A stretch of 64,000 nucleotides of DNA from Parvimonas sp. (GTDB taxonomy: Bacteria > Bacillota > Clostridia > Tissierellales > Peptoniphilaceae). Under the pieces are notes generated by a model. It ran no database searches and was not told where the DNA came from. It saw only the letters and a program-made list of their open reading frames with translations. Below are positions 8,753 to 18,642 of the stretch, one piece after another (the first letter of the stretch is position 1; each line of letters opens with the position of its first letter). The DNA lies in the NCBI GenBank assembly GCA_022770425.1, contig JALEHY010000013.1:1-64000 (forward strand), in the 5' to 3' direction. The position numbers and the translations under genes are program-made.

Positions 8753-10993
8753 ATGAAAATTACAGGAGAAGTTATAAAAATTAGATATGTAAATGAAGAG
8801 AACGGATATTCTGTTTTTGATATAAAAACTGAAGATGGGGATTTGAAAATTGTTGGAATGTTTGATTCGGTAAATGTTGGAGAAATATTTGAAGTTGAAG
8901 GAGATTTTACTTATGACAACAAATACGGAGAGCAGTTTAACGCTAAAACTTATTCGAAAAAATTGCCAAGTTCTGTTGATGAGATACAAAGATATCTTGC
9001 AAGTGGGATAGTTTCAAGTATTGGTCCTAAAAATGCAAAACTTATAGTTGAAGAATTTGGAAATCGTAGTTTAGATATTGTGTTTGATGAAACTGAAAAA
9101 CTTTCTTCAGTAAGAGGGATAGGTAAAAAAAGTATAGAAAAGATAAAAAAATCTGTTGAAGATTTACGTTTCAGTAAAAATATTTTGTTTCAGTTAACAA
9201 GTTTAGGTATCAGTTTAGCTTTATCAAAAAAAATTTACAGTGTATTTAAGAATAATACTTTGGATGTAATTAATGAAAATCCTTATAAACTTATTAAAAA
9301 TGTAAAAGGGATAGGTTTTTTAAAAGCAGATGAAATTGCACTAAAAAATAATTTAGATCCGAAAAGTCCGTTTAGAATAGAATCTTGTATAATACATATA
9401 TTAACTCAAAAATCTGTTAATTATGGACATATTTATTATCCTATGGAAAAATTGACACAAGAAGTATCAAAAATGTTGGGAATAGAAAGTTCTGTAATAG
9501 AATGTGTTTATACCAATCTCTTAATGTCATCAGAAATTGTTATCGAAAATATCGAAGATGAAAAAGTTGTTTATCTTGATTATCTATATATGTCTGAAAA
9601 TTATGTAAGCAGTAAACTGTGTAAAATGATGTATAATAAAAATTTTAAAGTATTGGTTGATATTGATGCCGAGATAGAACAATTTAGAAATGAATCTAAA
9701 ATAAATTTTTCTAAAAGTCAGATTGAAGCTATAAAATCTTGCTTTGAAGAAAATGTTGTAATAATAACAGGGGGACCGGGAACCGGAAAAACGACAATTA
9801 TAAATACAATTGCAAAGATTTTTTTGGCATTAGGATATAATATTTCTCTTTGTGCACCAACAGGGAGAGCGGCAAAGCGTATAGAAGAAACTACGGGAAT
9901 AGAAGCAAAAACTATACACAGAATGCTTGGATATGTACCGAGTAGTTATGATGATATCGGCTATTTTGAATATAATGACAGTAATCCGATTGAAACTGAT
10001 TTAGTAATTGTAGATGAAACAAGTATGGTTGATATCGTGCTTTTTGAAAAACTTTTAAAAGGAATAAAAGAAAGTACAAAATTAATAATTGTTGGAGATG
10101 TTGATCAACTTCCTAGTGTAGGTGCGGGAAATGTTCTTCTTGATTTAATAAACAGTTCAATAATAAAATATACAAAATTAAATGAGATTTTCAGACAATC
10201 TCAAAATAGTAATATAATAATAAATGCACATAAAATCAATAATGGATTGGAACCCGTTTTAAATGAAAAGAACAGCGATTTCTTTTTTTTGAAATCCGAT
10301 AATTCTGTTATTACAAGAAATATAGTTGTGGATTTAATTAGCAATAGATTACCTAAAGCTTATGGTTATGATTTTTATAGAGATATTCAAATTTTGACGC
10401 AAAGTAGAAAAGGTGTTTGTGGAGTTATAGAGTTAAATAAATTGCTACAAAATATTTTAAATAAAAAAACGAGTGATTCTCAAGAACTTTTAATAGGAAA
10501 CAAAATTTTTAGGGTAAATGATAAAGTTATGCAAACTAAAAACAACTATAATCTTTCTTTTATAGATTGTAATGAAGAAGAAGGATTTGGAGTTTACAAC
10601 GGAGATATGGGAATTATTTACAAAATTGATGAGAATGATAAAAAAATATATGTTCAAACAGAAGATGGACGAAAGATAGCGTATTCTGTTGATGATTTAG
10701 ATAATTTGGAGTTAGCCTATGCTATTACGATTCATAAATCACAAGGTTCTGAATTCAAGTCAGTGATAATTCCTTTATTTGACGGATTTCATTTGCTTCA
10801 AACAAGAAATTTGCTTTATACTGCAATAACAAGGGCGAAAGAAAATCTTATTTTGGTTGGAGATAAACAGGTTATGGATAAAATGATTGATAACAATACA
10901 ATAAATAGCCGTTATTCAAACCTTAAAAATAAAATAATACATTTTTATAATATGTTTTCTGATTCTGATAATTCTTTGAGTTATAAAAGATAG
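8753..10993 (+). CDS. recD2: RecD2-type 5'-3' DNA helicase (SF1B)
   Basis: 746 residues, the size of the RecD2/YrrC family. An N-terminal OB-like region and helix-hairpin-helix repeats (GIVSSIGPKNAKLIVEEFG, VRGIGKKSIEKI, NVKGIGFLKADEIA) precede the RecA-like motor. Walker A is GGPGTGKTT at about residue 340, motif II is VDETSMVD, and motif VI reads AYAITIHKSQGSEF with YTAITRAKE at the end. RecD2 acts apart from RecBCD in Gram-positives, in replication-fork repair and mismatch-related processes. It follows murA and precedes comF, the order seen in several Clostridia. Confidence 0.93.
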   Translation: MKITGEVIKIRYVNEENGYSVFDIKTEDGDLKIVGMFDSVNVGEIFEVEGDFTYDNKYGEQFNAKTYSKKLPSSVDEIQRYLASGIVSSIGPKNAKLIVEEFGNRSLDIVFDETEKLSSVRGIGKKSIEKIKKSVEDLRFSKNILFQLTSLGISLALSKKIYSVFKNNTLDVINENPYKLIKNVKGIGFLKADEIALKNNLDPKSPFRIESCIIHILTQKSVNYGHIYYPMEKLTQEVSKMLGIESSVIECVYTNLLMSSEIVIENIEDEKVVYLDYLYMSENYVSSKLCKMMYNKNFKVLVDIDAEIEQFRNESKINFSKSQIEAIKSCFEENVVIITGGPGTGKTTIINTIAKIFLALGYNISLCAPTGRAAKRIEETTGIEAKTIHRMLGYVPSSYDDIGYFEYNDSNPIETDLVIVDETSMVDIVLFEKLLKGIKESTKLIIVGDVDQLPSVGAGNVLLDLINSSIIKYTKLNEIFRQSQNSNIIINAHKINNGLEPVLNEKNSDFFFLKSDNSVITRNIVVDLISNRLPKAYGYDFYRDIQILTQSRKGVCGVIELNKLLQNILNKKTSDSQELLIGNKIFRVNDKVMQTKNNYNLSFIDCNEEEGFGVYNGDMGIIYKIDENDKKIYVQTEDGRKIAYSVDDLDNLELAYAITIHKSQGSEFKSVIIPLFDGFHLLQTRNLLYTAITRAKENLILVGDKQVMDKMIDNNTINSRYSNLKNKIIHFYNMFSDSDNSLSYKR

Positions 10994-11045
10994 TGAAATT
11001 TTATTTTATTTAGTATAGAATTTTTTGTTTATTTGGAGAAATAAT

Positions 11046-11690
11046 ATGATTTTTAAAAAGATTTTTAATTCATTTTTTTATAATGAAAAATACTGTTATT
11101 TTTGTAAAGAAAATATTTCACAAAAAAATTATATCTGTAAAGATTGTACTGATAAATTGAAAATTTATCAAAATCAAAATTTGAATGATTATGATGAAAA
11201 TTCTTATAAGAAAGATATTTTATTCTATTATTCCGGAATAATAAAAGAAAAAATCAGAGAATTTAAGTTTAAAGATGGGCTATATTTACAAAAACCGTTT
11301 GGTAGATTGATTTTTGAATTTTTAGATAAAAATTTATTAGAAGAAATAGACTTTATTTCCTATGTTCCGTCTACATCAAAAAAACTTAGAAAAAGGGGAT
11401 ATAATCAATCTAAACTACTTGCAAAAGAAGTTTGTAAGTATTCGTCAAAAAAATTATTTGAAGGAATATATAAGACAAAAGATACACAAGATCAACATTT
11501 TTTATCTTTAGAAAAGAGAAGTATAAATCTGAAGAATTCATTTTTAGTTAAAGAAGATTTAAAAGGTAAAAAAATATTACTTATAGATGATATACATACA
11601 AGCGGGGCAACAGTTGATGAATGTTATAAAGCACTTATTTCCCAAAATTGTGAATTTGTTTGGATAGTATGTGTTTGTGGAGTAATATAA
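11046..11690 (+). CDS. comF: ComF-family phosphoribosyltransferase-like protein
   Basis: 214 residues from the ATG at 11046, chosen because TTTGGAGAA sits 7 nt upstream; the in-frame TTG 21 bp earlier would include that RBS. A four-cysteine zinc knuckle (Cys17-x2-Cys20, Cys31-x2-Cys34) is followed by the PRTase fold with the PRPP loop LLIDDIHTSGATVDE (~179-193). YVPSTSKKLRKRGYNQSKLLAKE is the ComF/GntX hallmark. The family is needed for DNA uptake in competent species and is also common in non-competent ones, where its role is unclear. Confidence 0.88.
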   Translation: MIFKKIFNSFFYNEKYCYFCKENISQKNYICKDCTDKLKIYQNQNLNDYDENSYKKDILFYYSGIIKEKIREFKFKDGLYLQKPFGRLIFEFLDKNLLEEIDFISYVPSTSKKLRKRGYNQSKLLAKEVCKYSSKKLFEGIYKTKDTQDQHFLSLEKRSINLKNSFLVKEDLKGKKILLIDDIHTSGATVDECYKALISQNCEFVWIVCVCGVI

Positions 11691-11697
11691 GAATTTT

Positions 11698-11741
11698 CTA
11701 AATAAAAATGTCCTACAAAAACGTAGGACATTTTTATTTAG
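11698..11741. terminator. Bidirectional terminator, comF / LysR gene
   Basis: A perfect 19-bp inverted repeat (11698-11716 and 11723-11741) with a 6-nt loop and core ATGTCCTAC / GTAGGACAT, between convergent genes with A/T tracts on both sides. Confidence 0.92.
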
Positions 11742-11747
11742 GGATTT

Positions 11748-12680
11748 TTAAAGTGAAGATATATCTAAACTTTTCTTTAATTCATTTATTTCATCAAGCA
11801 TAAAATCTTTGAAAATTTTATTTACATTTGAAAATTGTAAATTTTTATTATATATGAAATAGAATTTTCGGTTTAGTGATAAATCTTTGATATTTAGAAT
11901 CTTTACTTCATCTTTAAATTTTGAAAGTGATAACATTCTTTGGGAAATAAAACCGGTTCCTACACCTTTAGCGACAAGATCTAAAATCGTATTTGTATCT
12001 TGAATTGTAGCAACACTGTTTGAGATTACGTCTAATGAATTTTTCTTTTTTAACTCATCTTCAACAATTTGTCTTGTTCCTGAACCTATTTCCCTTAAAA
12101 TTATTTTATCTTGTCTTAATTCATCAACAGTTATACTTGAGTAATTGTTCAAATTAGGATATAAATCTTTATTTACAACATACACAATATGGTCATCCAT
12201 TATTTGAGTATATATAAGTTTTGGATTTGAAATTTTTAATCCTACGATACCAAAGTCTGTCTCTCCGACTAAAATGCTGTCTATAACAGTTCTTGAATCA
12301 TCATTTGTTATATTGAAAGATATATCGGAAAAAGTTTTAGAAAATTTTTCAATTATATTCGGTAAAATTATCTTTCTTGGTACAGAAGAAACACAAATGT
12401 TCAATGTGCCTTTCAAATTTTGTGAATATATATCCAAATCTTTAACAATTTCTTCGTAAGTAGACATTATGTTTAAAGCATGTTTATATACTATGCTACC
12501 TGCTTGAGTAAGAGATACACTTCTTCTGGTTCTTACAAATAAAGATGTGTTTAATTCAGCCTCTAAAGCTTGTATATGGTTTGTAACTGACGGCTGAGTT
12601 ATATATAATACATCAGCAGCTTTTGTAAAAGACTTCGTTTTAACAATCATAATAAAAGTTTCTAATTGTTTAAAATCCAT
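11748..12680 (-). CDS. LysR-family transcriptional regulator
   Basis: 310 residues. The N-terminal winged helix is MDFKQLETFIMIVKTKSFTKAADVLYITQPSVTNHIQALE (shown here only as the family signature, residues 1-40). A linker helix and a periplasmic-binding-like effector domain with the RxIV...GVGTGFIS region follow. The domain pattern is closest to the CysL/CbbR group that senses small metabolites. It is transcribed away from glyA across a 355-bp gap, so control of itself and possibly glyA is plausible but not shown. RBS AGGAGG (read on the minus strand) precedes the ATG. Confidence 0.88.
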   Translation of the reverse strand: MDFKQLETFIMIVKTKSFTKAADVLYITQPSVTNHIQALEAELNTSLFVRTRRSVSLTQAGSIVYKHALNIMSTYEEIVKDLDIYSQNLKGTLNICVSSVPRKIILPNIIEKFSKTFSDISFNITNDDSRTVIDSILVGETDFGIVGLKISNPKLIYTQIMDDHIVYVVNKDLYPNLNNYSSITVDELRQDKIILREIGSGTRQIVEDELKKKNSLDVISNSVATIQDTNTILDLVAKGVGTGFISQRMLSLSKFKDEVKILNIKDLSLNRKFYFIYNKNLQFSNVNKIFKDFMLDEINELKKSLDISSL

Positions 12681-13035
12681 AATAACCTCCTAAATTTATT
12701 CATTAAAATATATTAAATACATTATAACATTTTTTTATTAAAAAGTAAATAAAAATTAAAAAATAACAAATGTAGACTATATTATGAATATACTGTAAAG
12801 TTAAAACTAAATTAAAAAATAAAAATTTACAATTAATTAATTTATTTTTTGATAGAGTATAAAATACTTGTGTTATAAAATTATCAATAAAATTCATTTT
12901 AACATTTAGATAATTTTAATGTTAAAAAACAGAAAATTATTTTTTGAAAATTGAAAAACTTTGAGAAAAAAATATTTTTTTATGTTGACTTATATTTTGA
13001 TTTGTGTTAAGATATGAAAGTAAGGAGGGAAAAAA
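12681..13035. other. Divergent intergenic region (LysR gene / glyA)
   Basis: 355 bp, extremely AT-rich. It holds the glyA promoter (separate entry) and, by position, the LysR gene's own promoter and operator. I could not single out a convincing T-N11-A operator because such motifs occur by chance everywhere in this composition. A 64-codon minus-strand open frame here has no RBS and AT-driven composition, so I do not call it. Confidence 0.5.
12985..13013 (+). promoter_or_regulatory. Sigma-A-type promoter of glyA
   Basis: TTGACT (12985-12990), 17-bp spacer, TAAGAT (13008-13013); the glyA RBS AAGGAGGG follows about 10 bp later. Confidence 0.75.
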
Positions 13036-14274
13036 ATGTTTTCAAATGAGAATATTAAAAAAGTAGATCCTGCTATTGCAGAAATTATTGAAAAAGAAAT
13101 GGAAAGACAAAACAGCCACATTGAGTTGATTGCATCAGAAAACTGGGTTAGTGACGCTGTTTTGGAAGCTGCAGGAAGTATATTGACAAATAAATATGCT
13201 GAAGGATATCCGGGAAAAAGATATTATGGAGGTTGTGAAGTTGTAGATGATGCTGAAAGATTGGCTATTGAGAGATTAAAAGAATTATTTAATTGCGAGT
13301 ATGCTAACGTTCAACCGCATTCAGGTTCTCAAGCTAATTTTGCGGCATTTTTTGCTATTTTAAAACCTGGTGACACATACATGGGTATGAACTTAAATCA
13401 TGGTGGACATTTGACTCACGGAAACCCTATAAACTATTCAGGAAATATTTATAATCCGGTTGCTTATGGAGTTGGTGAAGATGGATATATTGATTATGAT
13501 GAGGTTTTAAGAATCGCTAAGGAATGTAAACCTAAATTAATTTTGGCAGGTGCGTCAGCTTATGCAAGAAAAATCGATTTCAAAAAATTCAGAGAAATTT
13601 GTGATGAAGTTGGAGCAGTATTAATGGTAGATATGGCTCATATTGCAGGTCTTGTAGCTGCAGGATTACATGAGTCACCTATCCCTTATGCAGATGTTGT
13701 TACTTCAACGACACATAAGACTTTGAGAGGACCAAGAGGAGGAATAATCCTTTCAAATAATGCTGCTAATGAAAAATTTAATTTCAATAGAGCAATATTT
13801 CCGGGTTCTCAAGGTGGACCGCTATTACACATAATAGCAGCTAAAGCTATTGCGTTTAAACAAGCATTAGAACCTGAATTTAAAGAATATCAAGAACAAG
13901 TTCTTAAAAATTCTAAGGCTTTAGCAAAAGGACTAATGGATAGAGGAATTAAACTTGTTTCTAACGGAACAGACAATCACTTAATGTTAGTTGATTTGAG
14001 AGATTTGGATATGAGCGGTAAAGATTTGGAAAAAGCTTTAGATTCTGTAAGGATAACTTGTAATAAAAATACCGTTCCAAATGATCCACGTTCACCTTTT
14101 GTTACAAGCGGTATAAGACTTGGAACTCCTGCGATAACTACAAGAGGACTTAAAGAGGCTGAGATGGATAAAATTGCCGAAGCAATTGCCGGAGTAATTA
14201 AAGACGGTGAATCAGGAAAAGCAAGAGCTTTAGAAATTGTTGAAGAATTGACAAAAAAATTTCCGTTAAAATAA
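13036..14274 (+). CDS. glyA: Serine hydroxymethyltransferase
   Basis: 412 residues, full length. It interconverts serine and glycine with tetrahydrofolate as one-carbon carrier (PLP-dependent, cytoplasmic). The PLP lysine sits in TSTTHKTLRGPRGG (~residue 228); the ELIASENW motif near the N-terminus and the GTPAITTRGLKEAEM motif near the C-terminus are intact. Strong promoter and RBS, single gene with its own terminator, beside a divergent LysR regulator. Confidence 0.97.
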   Translation: MFSNENIKKVDPAIAEIIEKEMERQNSHIELIASENWVSDAVLEAAGSILTNKYAEGYPGKRYYGGCEVVDDAERLAIERLKELFNCEYANVQPHSGSQANFAAFFAILKPGDTYMGMNLNHGGHLTHGNPINYSGNIYNPVAYGVGEDGYIDYDEVLRIAKECKPKLILAGASAYARKIDFKKFREICDEVGAVLMVDMAHIAGLVAAGLHESPIPYADVVTSTTHKTLRGPRGGIILSNNAANEKFNFNRAIFPGSQGGPLLHIIAAKAIAFKQALEPEFKEYQEQVLKNSKALAKGLMDRGIKLVSNGTDNHLMLVDLRDLDMSGKDLEKALDSVRITCNKNTVPNDPRSPFVTSGIRLGTPAITTRGLKEAEMDKIAEAIAGVIKDGESGKARALEIVEELTKKFPLK

Positions 14275-14286
14275 TATAAAATTTAT

Positions 14287-14322
14287 AAGAAGTTATTTCG
14301 TTTTGATTTAACTTCTTTTTTT
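14287..14322 (+). terminator. Terminator after glyA
   Basis: Stem AAGAAGTTA / TAACTTCTT followed by a run of T. Confidence 0.8.
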
Positions 14323-14400
14323 ATGCGAATTATATTAAAATTTTTGTTTTTTATTTTTAAATTTGATATAATAATGTTAATTATTTAATTAGGAGATATT

Positions 14401-15534
14401 ATGAAAAAAATTACTTTGATTGCTACTTGTGCATTTGGATTAGAAGCAATAGTAAAACGTGAAATAATAAAGTTAGGTTTTGAAAATATAAATGTATCTG
14501 ATGGTAAAGTTGAGTTTTTGGCAAAATTTTCCGATATTGCAAAGGTAAATTTATGGCTTAGATGTGCCGAAAGAGTTCTTATAAAATTAGATGAGTTTAG
14601 AGTTTTAAGTTTTGAAGATTTATATCAAGGAATAAAAAATATAAAATGGGAAGAATACATTTGTGTTGAAGATAAGTTTCCTGTTGATGCAAAAAGTGTA
14701 AAGTCTAAACTTTTCAGTTTATCTGATATTCAAAAAATTACTAAAAAGGCTATAGTGGATCGATTAAAGACTGTTTATATGATTGATTGGTTTGAAGAAA
14801 GTTCAGATTCTGTATATCAAATAGAGGTTTCGATTTTAAAAGATATGGCTACAGTTACTGTTGATACATCCGGTGAAGCACTTCACAAAAGAGGGTATCG
14901 TGAACGTGCAGGAGATGCTCCTCTCAAAGAAACATTGGCAAGTGCAATGATTAGCTTGTCATTTTGGGAACCAAGTAGGGTTTTTTATGATCCTTTCTGT
15001 GGTAGTGGGACTTTGTGCATTGAAGCTTATATGATTGGCAGAAATATCGCTCCGGGTCTTATGAGAAATTTTGCTTTTGAAAATTGGAAAAATTTTGATA
15101 AAGATATTTTAAAAGCTGAAAGAAGTAAAGCTATGGCGTTGATTGACTATGATAAACCACTTAAAATTTTAGGCTCAGATATAGATAAAAAGTCAATACT
15201 ACGTGCAAGAGATAATGCCGGATTGCTCGGCGTTGAGGACGAGATATCATTTTTTATAAAAGATATGAGAGATGTAGATCTTTATAATGAATATGGAGTT
15301 GTAGTTACAAATCCACCTTATGCTGAACGTATGGGGGATTTAAAAGAAGTCGAAAAGTTATATGTTGACTTCGGTAAAAAATTTAGAGAACTTGATACTT
15401 GGAGTATTTATTTAATTACAAGTGTTGAAAATTTTGAAAAGTTTTATGGGAAAAAAGCGGATAGAAAGAGAAAGTTATTTAACGGAAGGATAAAAGTTGA
15501 TTATTATCAATTTTATGGACCAAAACCGAAGTAA
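14401..15534 (+). CDS. THUMP-domain class I RNA methyltransferase (RlmL/YpsC type)
   Basis: 377 residues. The N-terminal THUMP/ferredoxin-like RNA-binding region (CAFGLEAIVKREI at the start) precedes a Rossmann methyltransferase with the SAM motif YDPFCGSGTLCIEA (~195-208) and the catalytic NPPYAERMG motif (~302-310). NPPY motifs are used for exocyclic-amine methylation of RNA guanine or adenine; by homology the likely target is 23S rRNA m2G. It heads a tight three-gene run with the PAS-PP2C phosphatase (12 nt away) and pgi (1 nt further). Confidence 0.88.
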   Translation: MKKITLIATCAFGLEAIVKREIIKLGFENINVSDGKVEFLAKFSDIAKVNLWLRCAERVLIKLDEFRVLSFEDLYQGIKNIKWEEYICVEDKFPVDAKSVKSKLFSLSDIQKITKKAIVDRLKTVYMIDWFEESSDSVYQIEVSILKDMATVTVDTSGEALHKRGYRERAGDAPLKETLASAMISLSFWEPSRVFYDPFCGSGTLCIEAYMIGRNIAPGLMRNFAFENWKNFDKDILKAERSKAMALIDYDKPLKILGSDIDKKSILRARDNAGLLGVEDEISFFIKDMRDVDLYNEYGVVVTNPPYAERMGDLKEVEKLYVDFGKKFRELDTWSIYLITSVENFEKFYGKKADRKRKLFNGRIKVDYYQFYGPKPK

Positions 15535-15546
15535 TAGGAGTAATTT

Positions 15547-16659
15547 ATGTATATGAGTGAGTTATCAAGATGGAATTTAGAACTTCTTGATTTTATGGAC
15601 GATTTAGTCAGAGTTTTTGATAAGACGGGTTTTATTGTGTATACAAATCAAAGTATGAAAAATTTTTTAGAAAATGAAGAGGGTAAATATTGTTTGTTTT
15701 CAGATGATAATAATGAGGTTGAAAAAATTTATTCCTCTTTGAAATGTGTAGCACCACTTAGAAAAAATGATGATATAGTTACTGAACTTTTAACTATTGA
15801 CAACAGAGAGTTTTTAGTAAAAAGTAGTCCTGTGTATGATGATAATAATGAGTACTGGGGTTGTGTTGAAGTTTTTAGGGATGTCACTGAGGAAAATAAA
15901 CTACATAGTAATCTAATTAAATACAGTGAAAGAACTAAGAATGATATGTTAGTCGCATCAGATATACAACGCAGCTTATTATCAAGAATAAATCATATTG
16001 AAGGAATAAATTTAGAATATGAATATTTATCATCTGAACAGTTATCGGGAGATTTTTTTGATGTTATTGAACTTGAAGATGATATGGTATGTGCCTATAT
16101 GGCAGATGTTATGGGACATGGTATATCTGCAAGTATGATTACAATGTATATTAAATTTTCCATTCGTTCTATAACGAGAGGGAGAAAGATAACAAAACCT
16201 AAGGAAATATTAAATGAGCTTGCAAAAGGTTTTTCAAAATTGAATGTTGAGATATATTTTACTATATTTTTGGGGATATATAACAAAAAAACTTCTGAAT
16301 TTGAATATTCTAATGCAGGTCATAACTGTATTCCTATTTTGTATAATGATACAAAGAATGTGAAATTATCATTAAGCGGTTTTCCTATAACTTGGTTGTT
16401 TTTAGAAAATTCATATTCAACAGGAAACATAAAACTTGAAAAAGGAGATACCGTCCTGTTTTATACTGACGGATTAACAGAAACAAAAGATAAAGATAGA
16501 AATGAATATGGAGAAGAAAGATTTTTAAGCGTTATTGACAAATATAAAAATGAAGTATCTGATAAGGAGTTATTGGAGATGCTTTTACAGAACGTATCAC
16601 AGTTTAGATATGGTGTTCAGGAAGATGACATTGCGCTTTTAAGTATGAGGGTATTATAA
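15547..16659 (+). CDS. PAS-PP2C (SpoIIE/RsbU-type) serine phosphatase
   Basis: 370 residues. Residues ~10-120 resemble a PAS sensor (TGFIVYTNQSMKNFL, ending VFRDVTEENKL). A short coiled linker with ASDIQRSLL, typical of RsbU/RsbP-like proteins, follows, and then the PP2C domain: GDFFD, the metal motif ADVMGHGISASM (~184-195), FYTDGLTETKD and EDDIALL. Such phosphatases dephosphorylate anti-anti-sigma factors and so release a sigma factor. A matching anti-sigma kinase-type protein is encoded 32 kb away at 48167; the STAS partner and sigma factor are not in the window. No membrane segment, so the sensor is cytoplasmic. Confidence 0.85.
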   Translation: MYMSELSRWNLELLDFMDDLVRVFDKTGFIVYTNQSMKNFLENEEGKYCLFSDDNNEVEKIYSSLKCVAPLRKNDDIVTELLTIDNREFLVKSSPVYDDNNEYWGCVEVFRDVTEENKLHSNLIKYSERTKNDMLVASDIQRSLLSRINHIEGINLEYEYLSSEQLSGDFFDVIELEDDMVCAYMADVMGHGISASMITMYIKFSIRSITRGRKITKPKEILNELAKGFSKLNVEIYFTIFLGIYNKKTSEFEYSNAGHNCIPILYNDTKNVKLSLSGFPITWLFLENSYSTGNIKLEKGDTVLFYTDGLTETKDKDRNEYGEERFLSVIDKYKNEVSDKELLEMLLQNVSQFRYGVQEDDIALLSMRVL

Positions 16660-16660
16660 A

Positions 16661-17923
16661 ATGGATTGTAGTTTTAAGTTGGAATTCTCTGAGGTTATAG
16701 ATTTTAATGACTTTCAAAATGATGCTATGCTTGCGTTTGATAAAGTTTTAAATAAAACAGGAGAAGGACATGAATTTCTTGGGTGGGTTACTTTGCCTGA
16801 GACTTATGATAGAGTTGAGTATGAACGAATGAAAGTACTTTCAAGAAAAGTAAAAAAATCAGATATTCTGATTGTCGTAGGAGTAGGCGGTAGTTTTTTA
16901 GGCTCAAAAGCTGTTATTGATGCATTGTGTCCATATTTTAAAAAAGGTGAATTAGAAGTTGTCTTTGCAGGAAACGGATTAAGTGGAAATTATTTGAACG
17001 AACTTATAGAATATATTGAAGATAAAGATTTTTATATAAATGTAATTTCTAAGTCGGGAACTACTTTCGAAACAGCGCTTTCTTTTAGAATTTTGAAAGA
17101 AATTTGTGAAAAAAAATATGGAATAAACAGCAAAGACAGAATAATTGTGACAACAGATTCTTCAAAAGGCTTATTGAAAAAGCTTAGTGAAGATTCAAAC
17201 TATGAAACTTTTGTTGTGCCGGACGATGTTGGTGGCAGATTTTCCGTATTAAGTGCAGTCGGACTTTTTCCAATTATGTGTGCAGGGATTGATACCGATG
17301 CCCTAATTCTTGGTGCTTGTGACGGAATGGAAGAATTTACGAAAAGAAGTATGGATAACAATTGTATAAGGTATGCAATACTTAGAAATTATCTAAATAG
17401 TATTGGAAAAGAATTAGAGTATTTTGTTGTAAATGAACCAAAACTTAAAAATTTTCAAGAATGGTGGAAACAACTTTTTTCAGAAAGTGAAGGAAAAAAC
17501 GGAAAGGGATTATATACAGAAAGTGCTGAGTTTACAAAAGATTTACATTCTTTCGGTCAAATGATACAAGATGGTAATAAAATAATTTTTGAAACTATAG
17601 TTGAGATAGAGGATTTAAATAAAGATGTATATGTTCCAAAGTTAAAAAATGATTTTGATAAACTTAATTATTTAAGCGATAAAAGTCTAAATAAAATAAA
17701 TAATATTGCATTAGAAGCTACAAAACAGGCTCATATTGAAGGAAATGTTCCGAGTATAAAGATAACAATACCAAAACTTGATACTTACAATTTGGGTAAA
17801 TTGATTTATTTTTTTGAAATGTCCTGTGCAATTTCAGCATATTTATTAGGCGTTAATCCTTTCGATCAACCGGGAGTTGAAAATTATAAAAAAAATATGA
17901 GAGAGCTTTTAAAAACAATATAA
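16661..17923 (+). CDS. pgi: Glucose-6-phosphate isomerase
   Basis: 420 residues, typical of the short Gram-positive Pgi. It interconverts glucose 6-phosphate and fructose 6-phosphate in glycolysis. VGVGGSFLGSKA and the phosphate-binding SKSGTTFET (~129-137) are present, as is the late NPFDQPGVENYKK signature with the catalytic Lys. It starts 1 nt after the phosphatase stop, implying translational coupling. No terminator is obvious downstream; a weak ATTGAATTTT/AAAAATTCAAT hairpin lies at 17994-18027 without a T run. Confidence 0.95.
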   Translation: MDCSFKLEFSEVIDFNDFQNDAMLAFDKVLNKTGEGHEFLGWVTLPETYDRVEYERMKVLSRKVKKSDILIVVGVGGSFLGSKAVIDALCPYFKKGELEVVFAGNGLSGNYLNELIEYIEDKDFYINVISKSGTTFETALSFRILKEICEKKYGINSKDRIIVTTDSSKGLLKKLSEDSNYETFVVPDDVGGRFSVLSAVGLFPIMCAGIDTDALILGACDGMEEFTKRSMDNNCIRYAILRNYLNSIGKELEYFVVNEPKLKNFQEWWKQLFSESEGKNGKGLYTESAEFTKDLHSFGQMIQDGNKIIFETIVEIEDLNKDVYVPKLKNDFDKLNYLSDKSLNKINNIALEATKQAHIEGNVPSIKITIPKLDTYNLGKLIYFFEMSCAISAYLLGVNPFDQPGVENYKKNMRELLKTI

Positions 17924-18074
17924 CAGCGTGAAATTTTGTATTTTTAAAATTTAAATAAAAATGGAACTTAAAGATTCTTTATATGAGTAGATTATTGAAT
18001 TTTATTGTTTAGAATGAAAAATTCAATAGTAAATGTGAGTATATTGAATTTGTATAAATAAAAGGAGGCAGTTT

Positions 18075-18641
18075 ATGAAAATGTATCAAAATTATTTGTC
18101 ACATATTTTAAAAAAAGGGAAAAAAACTCTTAAAGATTATTTGATAGTACAATGTATTTTAGTTGGATTAGCTTTAGTTTCTTCAATTATTGCGGTATAT
18201 CTTATGAATTATTCAGGAAAATTTAAGGCGGCATTTATAATCGGAATTCTTGAATTTATTCCAATATTGGGTAACGGTTTGTATTTAATTTACCAAATTA
18301 TTGTAAATCTTGTAGCTCAAGAAAAAGTAATAGCATCTAATTTGGCAGTATTATATTTAACCATACTAAGTGTAAGATTAATTTTAGAGCCGATTCTTCT
18401 TGGAAGAAGACTTAATTTTAGAGTTTTAATCATAGTTGTCTTTGCATTTATATCTTGGATTGCAGCAGGGCCGAGTGGTCTTTCAATTATGTCGATTATA
18501 ATATTTGTTTTGAATACTTTGGTTAATGTAAATGAAATTTATACATTTGAACAAAAGCGAAAAATGAGAGAAAGAAAAGAAAGACGTATGAGAGAACGAG
18601 AAAATAGAAAAAATGTTGAAAATCATCAGTTAGGAGAGTAA
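18075..18641 (+). CDS. AI-2E (YtvI/PerM)-like membrane protein, half-size
   Basis: 188 residues with about four hydrophobic segments and a strongly basic, charged C-terminal tail (~155-188, repeated RKERRMRERENR-like). The central stretch GILEFIPILGNGLYLIYQI, then RLILEPILLGRRL, matches the conserved C-terminal half of AI-2E/PerM transporters, which normally have ~350 residues and eight helices. Here the N-terminal half is missing and there is no frame upstream to supply it. It is therefore either a natural half-size member or a truncated relic kept in frame. RBS AAGGAGG is good, and moeA follows after 1 nt. Confidence 0.65.
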   Translation: MKMYQNYLSHILKKGKKTLKDYLIVQCILVGLALVSSIIAVYLMNYSGKFKAAFIIGILEFIPILGNGLYLIYQIIVNLVAQEKVIASNLAVLYLTILSVRLILEPILLGRRLNFRVLIIVVFAFISWIAAGPSGLSIMSIIIFVLNTLVNVNEIYTFEQKRKMRERKERRMRERENRKNVENHQLGE

Positions 18642-18642
18642 T

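Noticed and set aside
12703..12897. 64-codon minus-strand frame upstream of the LysR gene
   Set aside because: No RBS, composition (Phe/Ile/Tyr/Asn) is what pure AT sequence gives, and it lies in a promoter region.
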